DNA of 64,000 nt, from positions 4,898,001-4,962,000 of the forward strand of contig NZ_CP015600.1 of assembly GCF_001647715.1 (NCBI RefSeq). Reading direction: 5' to 3'. Source of the stretch: Pseudomonas antarctica (GTDB lineage: Bacteria; Pseudomonadota; Gammaproteobacteria; Pseudomonadales; Pseudomonadaceae). The translations under genes and the position numbers were made by a program. The notes beneath the pieces were generated by a model. It was not told the origin of the DNA, ran no database searches, and was given only the letters and a program-made list of their open reading frames with translations. Shown one piece after another: positions 45,114 to 53,564 of the stretch; the first letter of the stretch is position 1; each line of letters opens with the position of its first letter.

Positions 45114-48008
45114 ATGCAAACCGACACAACTCGCGAGAACCCGCAGGGCTCCGTGCCGCAGGCCGCTGATTCGAACCTGGATCTGTCCGCCACCGCACCT
45201 GGCCAATTGCGCGTGATCAAGCGTAACGGCACTGTCGTTCCTTACACCGATGACAAAATCACCGTCGCCATCACCAAAGCGTTTCTTGCAGTTGAAGGCG
45301 GCACCGCTGCTGCCTCGTCGCGCATCCACGACACCGTTGCCCGCCTGACCGAACAAGTCAGCGCAACCTTCAAGCGTCGCATGCCATCGGGCGGCACCAT
45401 CCACATCGAAGAAATCCAGGACCAGGTCGAACTGGCCCTGATGCGTGCCGGCGAGCAGAAAGTGGCGCGCGACTACGTGATCTACCGTGACGCCCGTTCC
45501 AAGGAACGCGCTGTACGCACCCCGGCTGAAGAAGCTGCCGTACAAGCTCACCCGTCGATCCGTATCACCCTGGCTGACGGCACGTTTGCGCCGCTGGACC
45601 TGGGCCGCCTGAACACCATCATCACCGAGGCCTGTGAAGGCCTGGAAGAAGTCGACGGTGACCTGATCCAGCGCGAAACCCTGAAAAACCTGTACGACGG
45701 CGTGGCCCTGACCGACGTCAACACCGCACTGGTGATGACCGCCCGCACCCTGGTTGAACGTGAGCCGAACTACTCGTTCGTGACCGCGCGCCTGCTGATG
45801 GACACCCTGCGTGCCGAAGGCCTGGGCTTCCTCGGCGTCGCCGACAGCGCTACCCACCACGAAATGGCCGACCTGTACGCCAAGGCCCTGCCTGCCTACA
45901 TCGCCAAGGGTATCGAATTCGAATTGCTGAACCCGATCCTGGCCACCTTCGACCTGGAAAAACTCGGCAAGGCGATCAACCACGAGCGCGACCAGCAGTT
46001 CACCTACCTGGGCCTGCAAACCCTGTACGACCGTTACTTCATCCACAAGGACGGTATCCGCTTCGAACTGCCGCAGGTGTTCTTCATGCGCGTGGCCATG
46101 GGCCTGGCGATTGAAGAGAAGCACAAAGAAGACCGCGCCATCGAGTTCTACAACCTGTTGTCGTCCTTCGACTACATGTCGTCGACCCCGACGCTGTTCA
46201 ACGCCGGCACCCTGCGTCCACAGCTGTCCAGCTGCTACCTGACCACCGTGCCGGATGACCTGTCGGGCATCTACCACGCGATCCACGACAACGCCATGTT
46301 GTCCAAATTCGCCGGCGGCCTGGGCAACGACTGGACCCCGGTACGTGCCCTGGGTTCGTACATCAAGGGCACCAACGGCAAGTCCCAGGGCGTTGTACCG
46401 TTCCTGAAAGTGGTGAACGACACCGCCGTAGCGGTCAACCAGGGCGGCAAGCGCAAAGGCGCTGTCTGTGCCTACCTGGAAACCTGGCACATGGACATTG
46501 AAGAGTTCATCGAGCTGCGCAAGAACACCGGTGATGATCGTCGTCGTACCCACGACATGAACACCGCCAACTGGATCCCGGACCTGTTCATGAAGCGCGT
46601 CTTCGATGACGGCCCGTGGACCCTGTTCTCGCCATCCGAAGTACCGGACCTGCACGACCTGACCGGCAAGGCCTTCGAAGAGCGTTACGAGTACTACGAA
46701 GCCCTGTCCCAGTACCCGGGCAAGATCAAGCTGTTCAAGACCATCCAGGCCAAAGACCTGTGGCGCAAAATGCTCTCCATGCTGTTTGAAACCGGCCACC
46801 CGTGGCTGACCTTCAAAGACCCGTGCAACCTGCGCAGCCCGCAGCAGCACGTGGGCGTGGTCCACAGCTCGAACCTGTGCACCGAGATCACCTTGAACAC
46901 CAACAAGGACGAGATCGCCGTTTGCAACCTGGGCTCGATCAACCTGCCGAACCACATCACCAACGGCAAGCTGGACACCGCCAAGCTGGAACGTACCGTG
47001 AACACCGCCGTTCGCATGCTCGATAACGTTATCGACATCAACTACTACTCGGTGCCACAGGCGAAGAACTCCAACTTCAAGCACCGTCCGGTCGGGCTGG
47101 GCATCATGGGCTTCCAGGACGCACTGTACCTGCAGCACATTCCTTACGGTTCCGACGCTGCTGTCGAGTTCGCCGACAAGTCGATGGAAGCGGTCAGCTA
47201 CTACGCGATCCAGGCTTCCTGCGACCTGGCCGATGAGCGCGGTGCCTACGAGACGTTCCAGGGCTCGCTGTGGTCCAAAGGCATCCTGCCGCTGGATTCG
47301 CAACAGATCCTGATCGAGCAACGTGGCCAGAAGTACATCGACGTTGACCTGAACGAATCCCTGGACTGGGCACCGGTACGTGCCCGTGTGCAGAAAGGCA
47401 TTCGTAACTCCAACATCATGGCCATCGCACCGACCGCCACCATCGCCAACATCACTGGCGTGTCGCAGTCGATCGAACCGACCTACCAGAACCTGTATGT
47501 GAAATCGAACCTGTCGGGCGAATTCACCGTGATCAACCCGTACCTGGTTCGCGACCTTAAAGCCCGCGACCTGTGGGACTCGGTCATGATCAACGACCTG
47601 AAGTACTACGACGGTTCCGTGCAGCAGATCGAACGCATCCCGCAAGAACTCAAAGAGCTCTACGCGACCGCCTTCGAAGTGGACACCAAGTGGATCGTTG
47701 ACGCCGCCAGCCGTCGTCAGAAGTGGATCGACCAGGCTCAGTCGCTGAACCTGTACATCGCCGGCGCTTCGGGCAAGAAGCTGGACGTGACCTACCGCAT
47801 GGCTTGGTACCGTGGCCTGAAAACCACTTACTACCTCCGTGCCCTGGCTGCGACCAGCACCGAGAAGTCGACCATCAACACCGGTAAGCTGAACGCTGTT
47901 TCCAGCGGCAACCACGGTGATGATTCGGTACTCGCCGCCCCAGCCGGCCCGGCCCCCGTGCCAAAGGCTTGCGCGATTGATGAGCCGGATTGCGAAGCTT
48001 GCCAATAA
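45114..48008 (+). CDS. nrdA: Ribonucleoside-diphosphate reductase class Ia, alpha subunit
   Basis: 964 residues. Two ATP-cone-like regions lie in tandem at the N-terminus (LRVIKRNGTVVPYTDDKIT near 31 and IRITLADGTFAPLDLGRL near 147), as known for P. aeruginosa NrdA. The catalytic core shows SSCYLTTVPDD, NLCTEI with the Asn/Cys/Glu set, and QSIEPTYQNLY; the C-terminal CEACQ holds the redox Cys pair. It makes dNDPs with NrdB. I start at the ATG with GGAGA upstream; an earlier in-frame codon adds six residues. nrdB does not follow here. Confidence 0.96.
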   Translation: MQTDTTRENPQGSVPQAADSNLDLSATAPGQLRVIKRNGTVVPYTDDKITVAITKAFLAVEGGTAAASSRIHDTVARLTEQVSATFKRRMPSGGTIHIEEIQDQVELALMRAGEQKVARDYVIYRDARSKERAVRTPAEEAAVQAHPSIRITLADGTFAPLDLGRLNTIITEACEGLEEVDGDLIQRETLKNLYDGVALTDVNTALVMTARTLVEREPNYSFVTARLLMDTLRAEGLGFLGVADSATHHEMADLYAKALPAYIAKGIEFELLNPILATFDLEKLGKAINHERDQQFTYLGLQTLYDRYFIHKDGIRFELPQVFFMRVAMGLAIEEKHKEDRAIEFYNLLSSFDYMSSTPTLFNAGTLRPQLSSCYLTTVPDDLSGIYHAIHDNAMLSKFAGGLGNDWTPVRALGSYIKGTNGKSQGVVPFLKVVNDTAVAVNQGGKRKGAVCAYLETWHMDIEEFIELRKNTGDDRRRTHDMNTANWIPDLFMKRVFDDGPWTLFSPSEVPDLHDLTGKAFEERYEYYEALSQYPGKIKLFKTIQAKDLWRKMLSMLFETGHPWLTFKDPCNLRSPQQHVGVVHSSNLCTEITLNTNKDEIAVCNLGSINLPNHITNGKLDTAKLERTVNTAVRMLDNVIDINYYSVPQAKNSNFKHRPVGLGIMGFQDALYLQHIPYGSDAAVEFADKSMEAVSYYAIQASCDLADERGAYETFQGSLWSKGILPLDSQQILIEQRGQKYIDVDLNESLDWAPVRARVQKGIRNSNIMAIAPTATIANITGVSQSIEPTYQNLYVKSNLSGEFTVINPYLVRDLKARDLWDSVMINDLKYYDGSVQQIERIPQELKELYATAFEVDTKWIVDAASRRQKWIDQAQSLNLYIAGASGKKLDVTYRMAWYRGLKTTYYLRALAATSTEKSTINTGKLNAVSSGNHGDDSVLAAPAGPAPVPKACAIDEPDCEACQ

Positions 48009-48023
48009 GCTAAGCGAGTGAAT

Positions 48024-48061
48024 AAAGCCCGTTAACCCTATAAGAGGTTAACGGGCTTTTT
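48024..48061. terminator. nrdA terminator
   Basis: AAAGCCCGTTAACC and GGTTAACGGGCTTTTT form a long hairpin 15 bp after the nrdA stop, with T run on the plus strand. Confidence 0.9.
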
Positions 48062-48106
48062 CGTTTTATTGCAGCGTGAAATGCCGCTTCACCTGCCGCT
48101 GTATAG

Positions 48107-49216
48107 CTATATAAATGCGTACGCCTCCCCGTGATCCTCCCGCTGAGGCCGACCGCCTCGCCCGCCCCATAGCTCTATCTGGCCGCCAATGACCGCCATC
48201 GAATGGCCGCCGTAGTTCACAACGCCCAACGCACCGCTGGCAAGCTCATCGCTCGTCGTCTGCCGGTACAGGCCTTTGAGGCCCAGACGATCCAGCCCCT
48301 CATTGGCGTGTTCACCGTCGTTCAAGCTCACCAACGCATCCATGTAGCTTCGGCGAGCGTTATGATCGTTACCGTAACCTTGCCCGTTATTACCTTCCAT
48401 ATAAGCCCGCATGGCGCTGGCGGCGTACATGAAGTTGGCGTCGGTCATCATGGCCGGATCGTCCCCCATGAACCGAGCCTGTTGTGCCGCCTGCTGTAAT
48501 TGCCCCTTGCTCAAATGGAGCTGAAACCCGTCCCGCATCTGCACGTCATAGCCATCGCCTGACGCTTTCACGTCCTTGAAAACATCGGTGGGCTTCTGGC
48601 CGAACTTCATCATTGCGCTCTTTATGGCTGAAACAGTGATGCAGTTTCCGTCCGGCCCCTGTTTGAAACCACTCCAGATATTGCCGGTTTCTCTGCCCAT
48701 ACCCGGTTTTTTTGCAGGATTGCTATTGTCAGGCTTGTAGTCAGTGAAATTAGCCCCTTTGGTAAACGGCTTGTTACTCATGGACTCTACGGAGCCAAAA
48801 TTCTTCGGGTTAACTCTACCGCCACCACCGCCACCGCCCGGCGATGGTTTTGGAGAAGGCGCCGGAGACGGAATCGCCTCTTCCGGAAAAAGATCCGGAA
48901 ACAGCCTCTTCATCCGCGTGAGCCAATCCTCAAATATTTCTTTTTTCAGCTGCTCGAGGATTTCTTTGAATTTTTCATCTCCGAGCGCTTTCCGCTGTTC
49001 ATTCAGCTTGTCTCGCAGATCCTTGACGGTTTGGCTCTTCGACGTTTTCTCGGCATCATCAAGCTCTCTGAGAAGCTTACCGACAACATCCTTATTGGCA
49101 TCTACGTCGTCCTTTTTGTCCTCAGAGCGGCTTACGCCCCCCAGGTGCTGCCCTGCCCCACCCACGTCATAACGCACACCCCCAGCCCCATGGCCAGGCA
49201 CCGATGAATTCCACAT
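48107..49216 (-). CDS. Papain/calpain-like protein behind an hrp box (putative type III effector)
   Basis: 369 residues of no family I know by name. Residues 1-40 are Gly/Ser/Val/His-rich without a signal peptide; 45-110 are charged helix or coiled coil; 115-135 form a Pro then Gly7 linker; from 180 a globular domain has GPDGNCITVSAIKSAMM (Cys near 194) and, about 140 residues on, NYGGHSMAVIGGQIELWGG (His). The Cys and His settings recall calpain (GDCWxLxAL ... HxY). The upstream element GGAACT-N16-CCACATA fits HrpL control. It stands alone between nrdA and flgE, converging on nrdA. Alternative: a surface or contact-dependent toxin. Confidence 0.6.
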   Translation of the reverse strand: MWNSSVPGHGAGGVRYDVGGAGQHLGGVSRSEDKKDDVDANKDVVGKLLRELDDAEKTSKSQTVKDLRDKLNEQRKALGDEKFKEILEQLKKEIFEDWLTRMKRLFPDLFPEEAIPSPAPSPKPSPGGGGGGGRVNPKNFGSVESMSNKPFTKGANFTDYKPDNSNPAKKPGMGRETGNIWSGFKQGPDGNCITVSAIKSAMMKFGQKPTDVFKDVKASGDGYDVQMRDGFQLHLSKGQLQQAAQQARFMGDDPAMMTDANFMYAASAMRAYMEGNNGQGYGNDHNARRSYMDALVSLNDGEHANEGLDRLGLKGLYRQTTSDELASGALGVVNYGGHSMAVIGGQIELWGGRGGRPQREDHGEAYAFI

Positions 49217-49260
49217 ACCAAGCCCCTTTTAAAGACAGGATCCAACGCCTTTCGGCTTGA

Positions 49261-49289
49261 TATGTGGAAAGAACGGTGTAGTCAGTTCC
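49261..49289 (-). promoter_or_regulatory. hrp box (HrpL-type ECF sigma promoter)
   Basis: The minus strand reads GGAACT (49289-49284), 16 bp, CCACATA (49267-49261). The consensus is GGAACC-N15/16-CCACNNA, so only the sixth base differs and the spacing is exact. It ends 44 bp before the ATG at 49216. Confidence 0.68.
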
Positions 49290-49357
49290 AATCAGCGCGT
49301 GTCATCTCGCGAACGGGCAGGTGGTGGGAAAAGGGCTAAATGCCAAATGACAGGCAA

Positions 49358-49385
49358 AAAAAAGCCCCTCGACTGAGGGGCTTTC
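49358..49385 (-). terminator. flgBCDE operon terminator
   Basis: AAAAGCCCCTCGACTGAGGGGCTTTCGC: an AGCCCCTC/GAGGGGCT stem whose T run of seven is on the minus strand, 29 bp after the flgE stop. Confidence 0.87.
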
Positions 49386-49413
49386 GCTTCGCTTGCGCGT
49401 CAGGGCTACAGCA

Positions 49414-50724
49414 TCAGGTCATCTGAATGATGGTCTGCATGATGGTGCTCTGGGTGGAGATCGTCTTGGCGTTCGCCTGGTAGTTGCTCTGGGCCTTGAT
49501 CAGGTCCACCAGCTCGTTGGTCAGGTTGACGTTGGAGTTCTCCAGGGATTTGGACACGATCGAACCCAGCGTACCGGCTTGCGGGGTGTCGTAACCCGGC
49601 TGGCCCGACGCGAAGGTTTCTTTCCAGGCCGTGCCGCCAGCCGGCTGCAGGCCCTGCTCGTTGTTGAAGCTGGCCAGGGAAAGCTGGCCGATGGCCTTGC
49701 TCTGCTGGTTGCTGAAGGTAGCGAACAGCACGCCGTTACCGTCAATGCTCAGGCCGGTGATCTGGCCGGTGGCGTAGCCATCGGTGACCGGCGGGTTGCG
49801 GTATGTGGCCGAGTTGTATTGGGTAATGTTGGCCATGTTAATGGCAATCCCGCCAGGGTTGGCGTTCGCACCGTTTTTGGTCCATACGCCGTTGGTCACG
49901 GTGCCCGGCACCCAACCGGTCAGCTGCAAGGTGGTGCTGGACGTAGTACCGGTGATAATCCCGGTGAGTTTGCCGGAACCGTCGAAGCTCAATGTCGATG
50001 CGACCGGAGGCGTCGAACCCGTGCCGGTAGGCGCCGAACCGTCAGGGTTACGACCATCGATCAGGGTGTAGGACTTCCAGGTGTTGGAATCCGTTTTGAC
50101 CACGTACTGCACCATTGGGTGAGCGTTACCCTGGGTGTCATACAAAGTGGTGTTGTACTGGGTGCTGAAGGTGGTGGAATCGGTCGGATCAAACGGCTTG
50201 ACCGTCTGGTCGATCACCGGCGACGAGGAATTCAGGTTACTGGTGGAATCCACCTTGCTGGAAGCCTTCGGCGGCAGGTTCGACAGGTTCAATTGCAGGT
50301 CGGTCAGCGCGCCTTTGACGATGTTGCCATCGCCGTCCGCCGCGTAGCCTTGCAGGCGCGAGGTGCCGGTGTTGTTGGTGATGTAGCCGTCTTTATCCGA
50401 GTGGAAGGCACCGTTGCGGGTGTATTCCAGCGAACCGTCGCTGCCCTTCTGCACAAAGAACCCGCCGCCCTGGATCGCCATGTCCAGCAGACCGCCGGTG
50501 TTGTTGACGTCGCCCTGGGTGAACTGCTGTGACACTGCCGCCAGGTTCACACCGCTGCCGACACTGTTCTGGCCGGTGCCCAGCTTGGACGCCGCGTAAA
50601 TGTCCGAAAATTCCGCGCGGGACGATTTGAAACCGGTGGTCGCAACGTTGGCAATGTTGTTGCCGGTTACGTCCAGTTGTTTGTTGGCCGCATAGAGGCC
50701 GCTAAGGCCGATGTTAAAAGACAT
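49414..50724 (-). CDS. flgE: Flagellar hook protein FlgE
   Basis: 436 residues. N-terminus MSFNIGLSGLYAANKQLDVTGNNIANVAT and C-terminus NVNLTNELVDLIKAQSNYQANAKT are the coiled-coil-forming ends of all axial flagellar proteins; the middle D1/D2 region is Thr/Asn/Gly-rich as usual for exposed hook domains. Exported by the flagellar type III system without a cleaved signal. Last gene of the unit flgB-C-D-E. Confidence 0.94.
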   Translation of the reverse strand: MSFNIGLSGLYAANKQLDVTGNNIANVATTGFKSSRAEFSDIYAASKLGTGQNSVGSGVNLAAVSQQFTQGDVNNTGGLLDMAIQGGGFFVQKGSDGSLEYTRNGAFHSDKDGYITNNTGTSRLQGYAADGDGNIVKGALTDLQLNLSNLPPKASSKVDSTSNLNSSSPVIDQTVKPFDPTDSTTFSTQYNTTLYDTQGNAHPMVQYVVKTDSNTWKSYTLIDGRNPDGSAPTGTGSTPPVASTLSFDGSGKLTGIITGTTSSTTLQLTGWVPGTVTNGVWTKNGANANPGGIAINMANITQYNSATYRNPPVTDGYATGQITGLSIDGNGVLFATFSNQQSKAIGQLSLASFNNEQGLQPAGGTAWKETFASGQPGYDTPQAGTLGSIVSKSLENSNVNLTNELVDLIKAQSNYQANAKTISTQSTIMQTIIQMT

Positions 50725-50755
50725 GTTTCTCTCCCTCTGCCGTATTTAGGCGGCT

Positions 50756-51487
50756 CTATGTACCGATAGTCTGGATTTGCGACAGCTTGACGCTGCCCAT
50801 ACCGCCTGCAAGATTCAGCAGCATTTCGCCGCCGGTCTTGCTCAACGTCACGCTGGTCACCGTTGCCGGCAGCGACGTTAGCAGGGCAACCGCGTCGCCC
50901 TTGTCATTCTTGGTGCTGGCCGCGAAGGTGTAAGTCCCGGCTGGCGCGACCTCACCGTTGTCGTTCTTGCCGTCCCAGATAAAACTGGAATCGCCGGCGC
51001 TTTGGGCGCCCATGTCGATAGTGCGCACCGCATTGCCGTCCTTGTCGGTGATCTTGACGGAGACGTTGCCTGTCGCCGCCGTCACCGCCACCGAGCCGGT
51101 CATGCTCTTGCTGGTATCCACCATGGCCGTGTTGGTCTGGGTGATGATCGAACGCCCGACCAGCGACGACGCCTGCAGCGCTTGCGAAGAGCTGAAGTTG
51201 CTGGAGATCGCATTCACCGAGTCGTTCAGGGTGTTAATGCCTTCCAGGCTGCTGAACTGCGCCAGCTGCGCCACGAACGCACCGTTATCCTGAGGCGACA
51301 GCGGGTTCTGGTTTTTCAGCTGGGTCACCAGCAGTTGCAGGAACGCATCCTTGCCCAGCGCCTGGTTACCCGTGGCCGCCGAGGCAGCCGAGCTGAGGCT
51401 GCTGTTGTCCGTCGCGGTCTTGACCTTGGTGTTGAACAGGTCCTGGACCGCCGTGTTGGGTGTAGAAGTGGTATCAACGATGGCCAT
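50756..51487 (-). CDS. flgD: Flagellar hook-cap protein FlgD
   Basis: 243 residues. The conserved N-terminal QALGKDAFLQLLVTQLKNQNPLSPQDNGAFVAQLAQFSSLEG is the FlgD signature; the C-terminal part is a beta-rich FlgD Ig/Tudor domain (YTFAASTKNDKGDAVAL). It caps the growing hook so FlgE can assemble. Lies 16 bp after flgC and 31 bp before flgE. Confidence 0.94.
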   Translation of the reverse strand: MAIVDTTSTPNTAVQDLFNTKVKTATDNSSLSSAASAATGNQALGKDAFLQLLVTQLKNQNPLSPQDNGAFVAQLAQFSSLEGINTLNDSVNAISSNFSSSQALQASSLVGRSIITQTNTAMVDTSKSMTGSVAVTAATGNVSVKITDKDGNAVRTIDMGAQSAGDSSFIWDGKNDNGEVAPAGTYTFAASTKNDKGDAVALLTSLPATVTSVTLSKTGGEMLLNLAGGMGSVKLSQIQTIGT

Positions 51488-51503
51488 TATTTGGCGCCCC
51501 TTA

Positions 51504-51956
51504 TCACTGACCCAGGGTCAGGACCTTCTGCATCATGGTTTTGGCGGTATTCATCATTTCCGCGTTGGTCTGGAACGAGCGGCTGGCGGAAATCATATCG
51601 GCCATTTCCTCGACCACGTTGACGTTGGGGTAGTACACGTACCCCTTTTCGTTCGCGGCAGGATGGTTAGGCTCGTAACGGGCTTCCAGGTTGCTCTGGT
51701 CTTCGACCACACCGAGTACCTGCACGCCCTGGCCTGCGGCATCCTGATTCTGGAACAGCGAATCGCCGCTACCGCTCTGGCTACCTTGGCCGCCCTGGAA
51801 CATGGTGGCGAACACCGGGTGACGGGCGCGGTAAGTCTGATCAATGCTCGAAGACACGGTCTCGGCGTTGGCGATGTTACTGGCGACGGTGTTCAAACGC
51901 GTGGTCTGCGCGCTCATGCCACTGCCGGCAATATTGAAAACACTGGCTAGGGACAT
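51504..51956 (-). CDS. flgC: Flagellar basal-body rod protein FlgC
   Basis: 150 residues, MSLASVFNIAGSGMSAQTTRLNTVASNIANAET at the start and VNVVEEMADMISASRSFQTNAEMMNTAKTMM at the end, both conserved rod motifs. Part of the proximal rod. It starts 3 bp after the flgB stop. Length is normal (E. coli 134, Pseudomonas about 147). Confidence 0.94.
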   Translation of the reverse strand: MSLASVFNIAGSGMSAQTTRLNTVASNIANAETVSSSIDQTYRARHPVFATMFQGGQGSQSGSGDSLFQNQDAAGQGVQVLGVVEDQSNLEARYEPNHPAANEKGYVYYPNVNVVEEMADMISASRSFQTNAEMMNTAKTMMQKVLTLGQ

Positions 51957-51959
51957 GGC

Positions 51960-52367
51960 TTACTCTCCACGCAGGGCTGACATCAGCCCTTTGAATTTGC
52001 TGTTGAGCAGGGTGAAGCTGGCCTGGAAGTTCACCGAGTTCTCGGCGTAGGCCGATTGCTCAAGTTGGGCATCGACGGTGTTCTGATCGATCGACGGTTG
52101 CATCGGCGTGCGATACAGCAGCGACTCGTCACCATTGCCCAGGCCTTGCGCTTCAATATGACGGCTGTTGGTCATGTTCAAGGCAAAGGTGCCGTTCTTG
52201 GTCTTGTCCTGCTGTGCAGCGAGCACAGCGGAGAAGTCCAGGTCCCGAGCCTTGTAGTTCGGGGTATCGGCGTTGGCAATGTTGTTGGCCAGGACTTCAG
52301 CACGCTGGGCGCGGAAGCCCAGGGCTTGTTCGTGGATACCGAGCGCTTTATCGAAGCTGATGCTCAT
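51960..52367 (-). CDS. flgB: Flagellar basal-body rod protein FlgB
   Basis: 135 residues; MSISFDKALGIHEQALGFRAQRAEVLANNIANADTPNYKARDLDF is the FlgB start. It is the proximal rod subunit at the MS-ring side and first gene of the operon. A sigma-54 site stands 44 bp upstream, in agreement with FleQ/FleR-type control of class II or III flagellar genes in Pseudomonas. Confidence 0.94.
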   Translation of the reverse strand: MSISFDKALGIHEQALGFRAQRAEVLANNIANADTPNYKARDLDFSAVLAAQQDKTKNGTFALNMTNSRHIEAQGLGNGDESLLYRTPMQPSIDQNTVDAQLEQSAYAENSVNFQASFTLLNSKFKGLMSALRGE

Positions 52368-52410
52368 GGCGGAAACCTTTAGGCTGACCTGCTTTTCGTA
52401 TCTGGGTTAT

Positions 52411-52426
52411 AGCAAGGCGCATGCCA
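52411..52426 (-). promoter_or_regulatory. Sigma-54 promoter of flgBCDE
   Basis: On the minus strand TGGCATG-CGCC-TTGCT has both the GG and GC dinucleotides at the right spacing. The predicted start lies near 52400, giving a 33-nt leader before flgB. Confidence 0.78.
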
Positions 52427-52479
52427 ATTCGTTCAAAGCCCGTAATTCAAGGGTTTGCGAGGAGAGCGCCTGCGGCATT

Positions 52480-52543
52480 GCCAGAAAAGCGGCAACGAAC
52501 TTCCGCGTGGCGCCAGGAAAGCGGCAACCGTGTTTGCCGCTTT
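52480..52543. repeat. Repeated GCCAGRAAAGCGGCAAC motif with inverted copy
   Basis: GCCAGAAAAGCGGCAAC (52480-52496) and GCCAGGAAAGCGGCAAC (52512-52528) are direct repeats 32 bp apart; TTGCCGCTTTT (52533-52543) is the inverse of the second and pairs with it in a hairpin. They lie 55-120 bp upstream of the flgB sigma-54 site, where an enhancer-binding protein would sit. Confidence 0.6.
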
Positions 52544-52699
52544 TACGCAGTGGCGGCAAACGAGCATAAACACGGTGAGCCCGTTACCGGAGGTTCTTAC
52601 CGTCCGTCTGCACTGTCATTTCTAACAGTTGTGAAGCACTGCTTCTTCGAAGCCTTATTGGAGCGGAAATCACCTCACTCAAGGCAGAGGCTCACAACG

Positions 52700-53473
52700 A
52701 TGAACGTACCGCCGCTCGGTTTCACACTGCAAGATTCCGCACAGCCGATTCCAAACCTGAATACCAACCTGCTGGTTGGCAACTGCGCAGAAGTCAGCTG
52801 CAATTTCCCCCTGCTGCCCATGGACTTTGTAAATATAAACATGATCAGCAGCATCCTGGGCGGCGACCATAACCAAAGCTTTTCAATTGGCCAAGCCTCA
52901 CCCTCTCTCACTACCCTGATACCCCGAGACCGTGTTGAAGCCAATGAGGGCAACAGCGTGCGACTACGGCTGACCATCAGGCGTAACGGGGTCTCCACAC
53001 CTGCAAATGACGCGACCGTGACCATCAACCGTCGCCCGGTTGTCACGCCGACGCCAGATACAGTCTGGGATTTCAACGACGGCACGCTCCAGGGTTGGGT
53101 GCCTCAAGGGAGCTACGTGGGATTACTACGTGTTATCAATAATGAAGTGGTCGCAAACTTGCCCAACAGTGTGCCGGGGGCCTCCCACATCATTACCCGC
53201 TCAGTACCGGTGATCGCAGGGCGCACCTATAATTGCAGCTTCAACGCCCGAACAGACTTGCCCGCTGCCGACGGCTCACGCTTGTATATGACGATGAATG
53301 GCAAATCGATCGGCCGCGCGGCACCGCTCCTGCCAGGCTTCACGCTATTAGAAAGCGGGACGTTCATCGCGCCGATTACAGGCAGCGTGCATCTGGGTAT
53401 TTTCAACGAAGCGGTACCCAGGGGTATTCATCAATTGGCCTTGGACACTATCAGTATCACGCTCATGCCCTGA
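52700..53473 (+). CDS. Hypothetical protein with C-terminal jelly-roll-like domain
   Basis: 257 residues from the ATG at 52700 with AGAGG upstream; the frame is open further up but crosses the flgB control region. Residues 60-120 (LIPRDRVEANEGNSVRLRLTIRRNG) look like an Ig-like or insert domain; residues 125-257 (VWDFNDGTLQGWVPQGSY ... HIITRSVPVIAGRTYNCSFNARTD) resemble carbohydrate-binding beta-sandwich domains. No signal peptide is seen. It is an isolated gene between divergent flgB and convergent cheR; function unknown. Confidence 0.68.
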   Translation: MNVPPLGFTLQDSAQPIPNLNTNLLVGNCAEVSCNFPLLPMDFVNINMISSILGGDHNQSFSIGQASPSLTTLIPRDRVEANEGNSVRLRLTIRRNGVSTPANDATVTINRRPVVTPTPDTVWDFNDGTLQGWVPQGSYVGLLRVINNEVVANLPNSVPGASHIITRSVPVIAGRTYNCSFNARTDLPAADGSRLYMTMNGKSIGRAAPLLPGFTLLESGTFIAPITGSVHLGIFNEAVPRGIHQLALDTISITLMP

Positions 53474-53511
53474 GTACGGCCAACGAAGTAGCACCGATAC
53501 GTTGCGCCAAT

Positions 53512-53550
53512 AAAAAACGGGAGGCCTTTTTCGGGCCTCCCGTTTTTTAT
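53512..53550. terminator. Bidirectional terminator between the hypothetical gene and cheR
   Basis: AAAAAACGGGAGGCC and GGCCTCCCGTTTTTT enclose a short loop, with A and T runs on both sides, so it serves both converging genes. Confidence 0.9.
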
Positions 53551-53564
53551 TGCTTAGACGCCAA

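Noticed and set aside
45018..48005. A 995-codon open frame opposite nrdA
   Set aside because: Shadow of a highly expressed gene with biased third positions; composition (Val/Gln/His-rich) and lack of any motif show it is not a gene.
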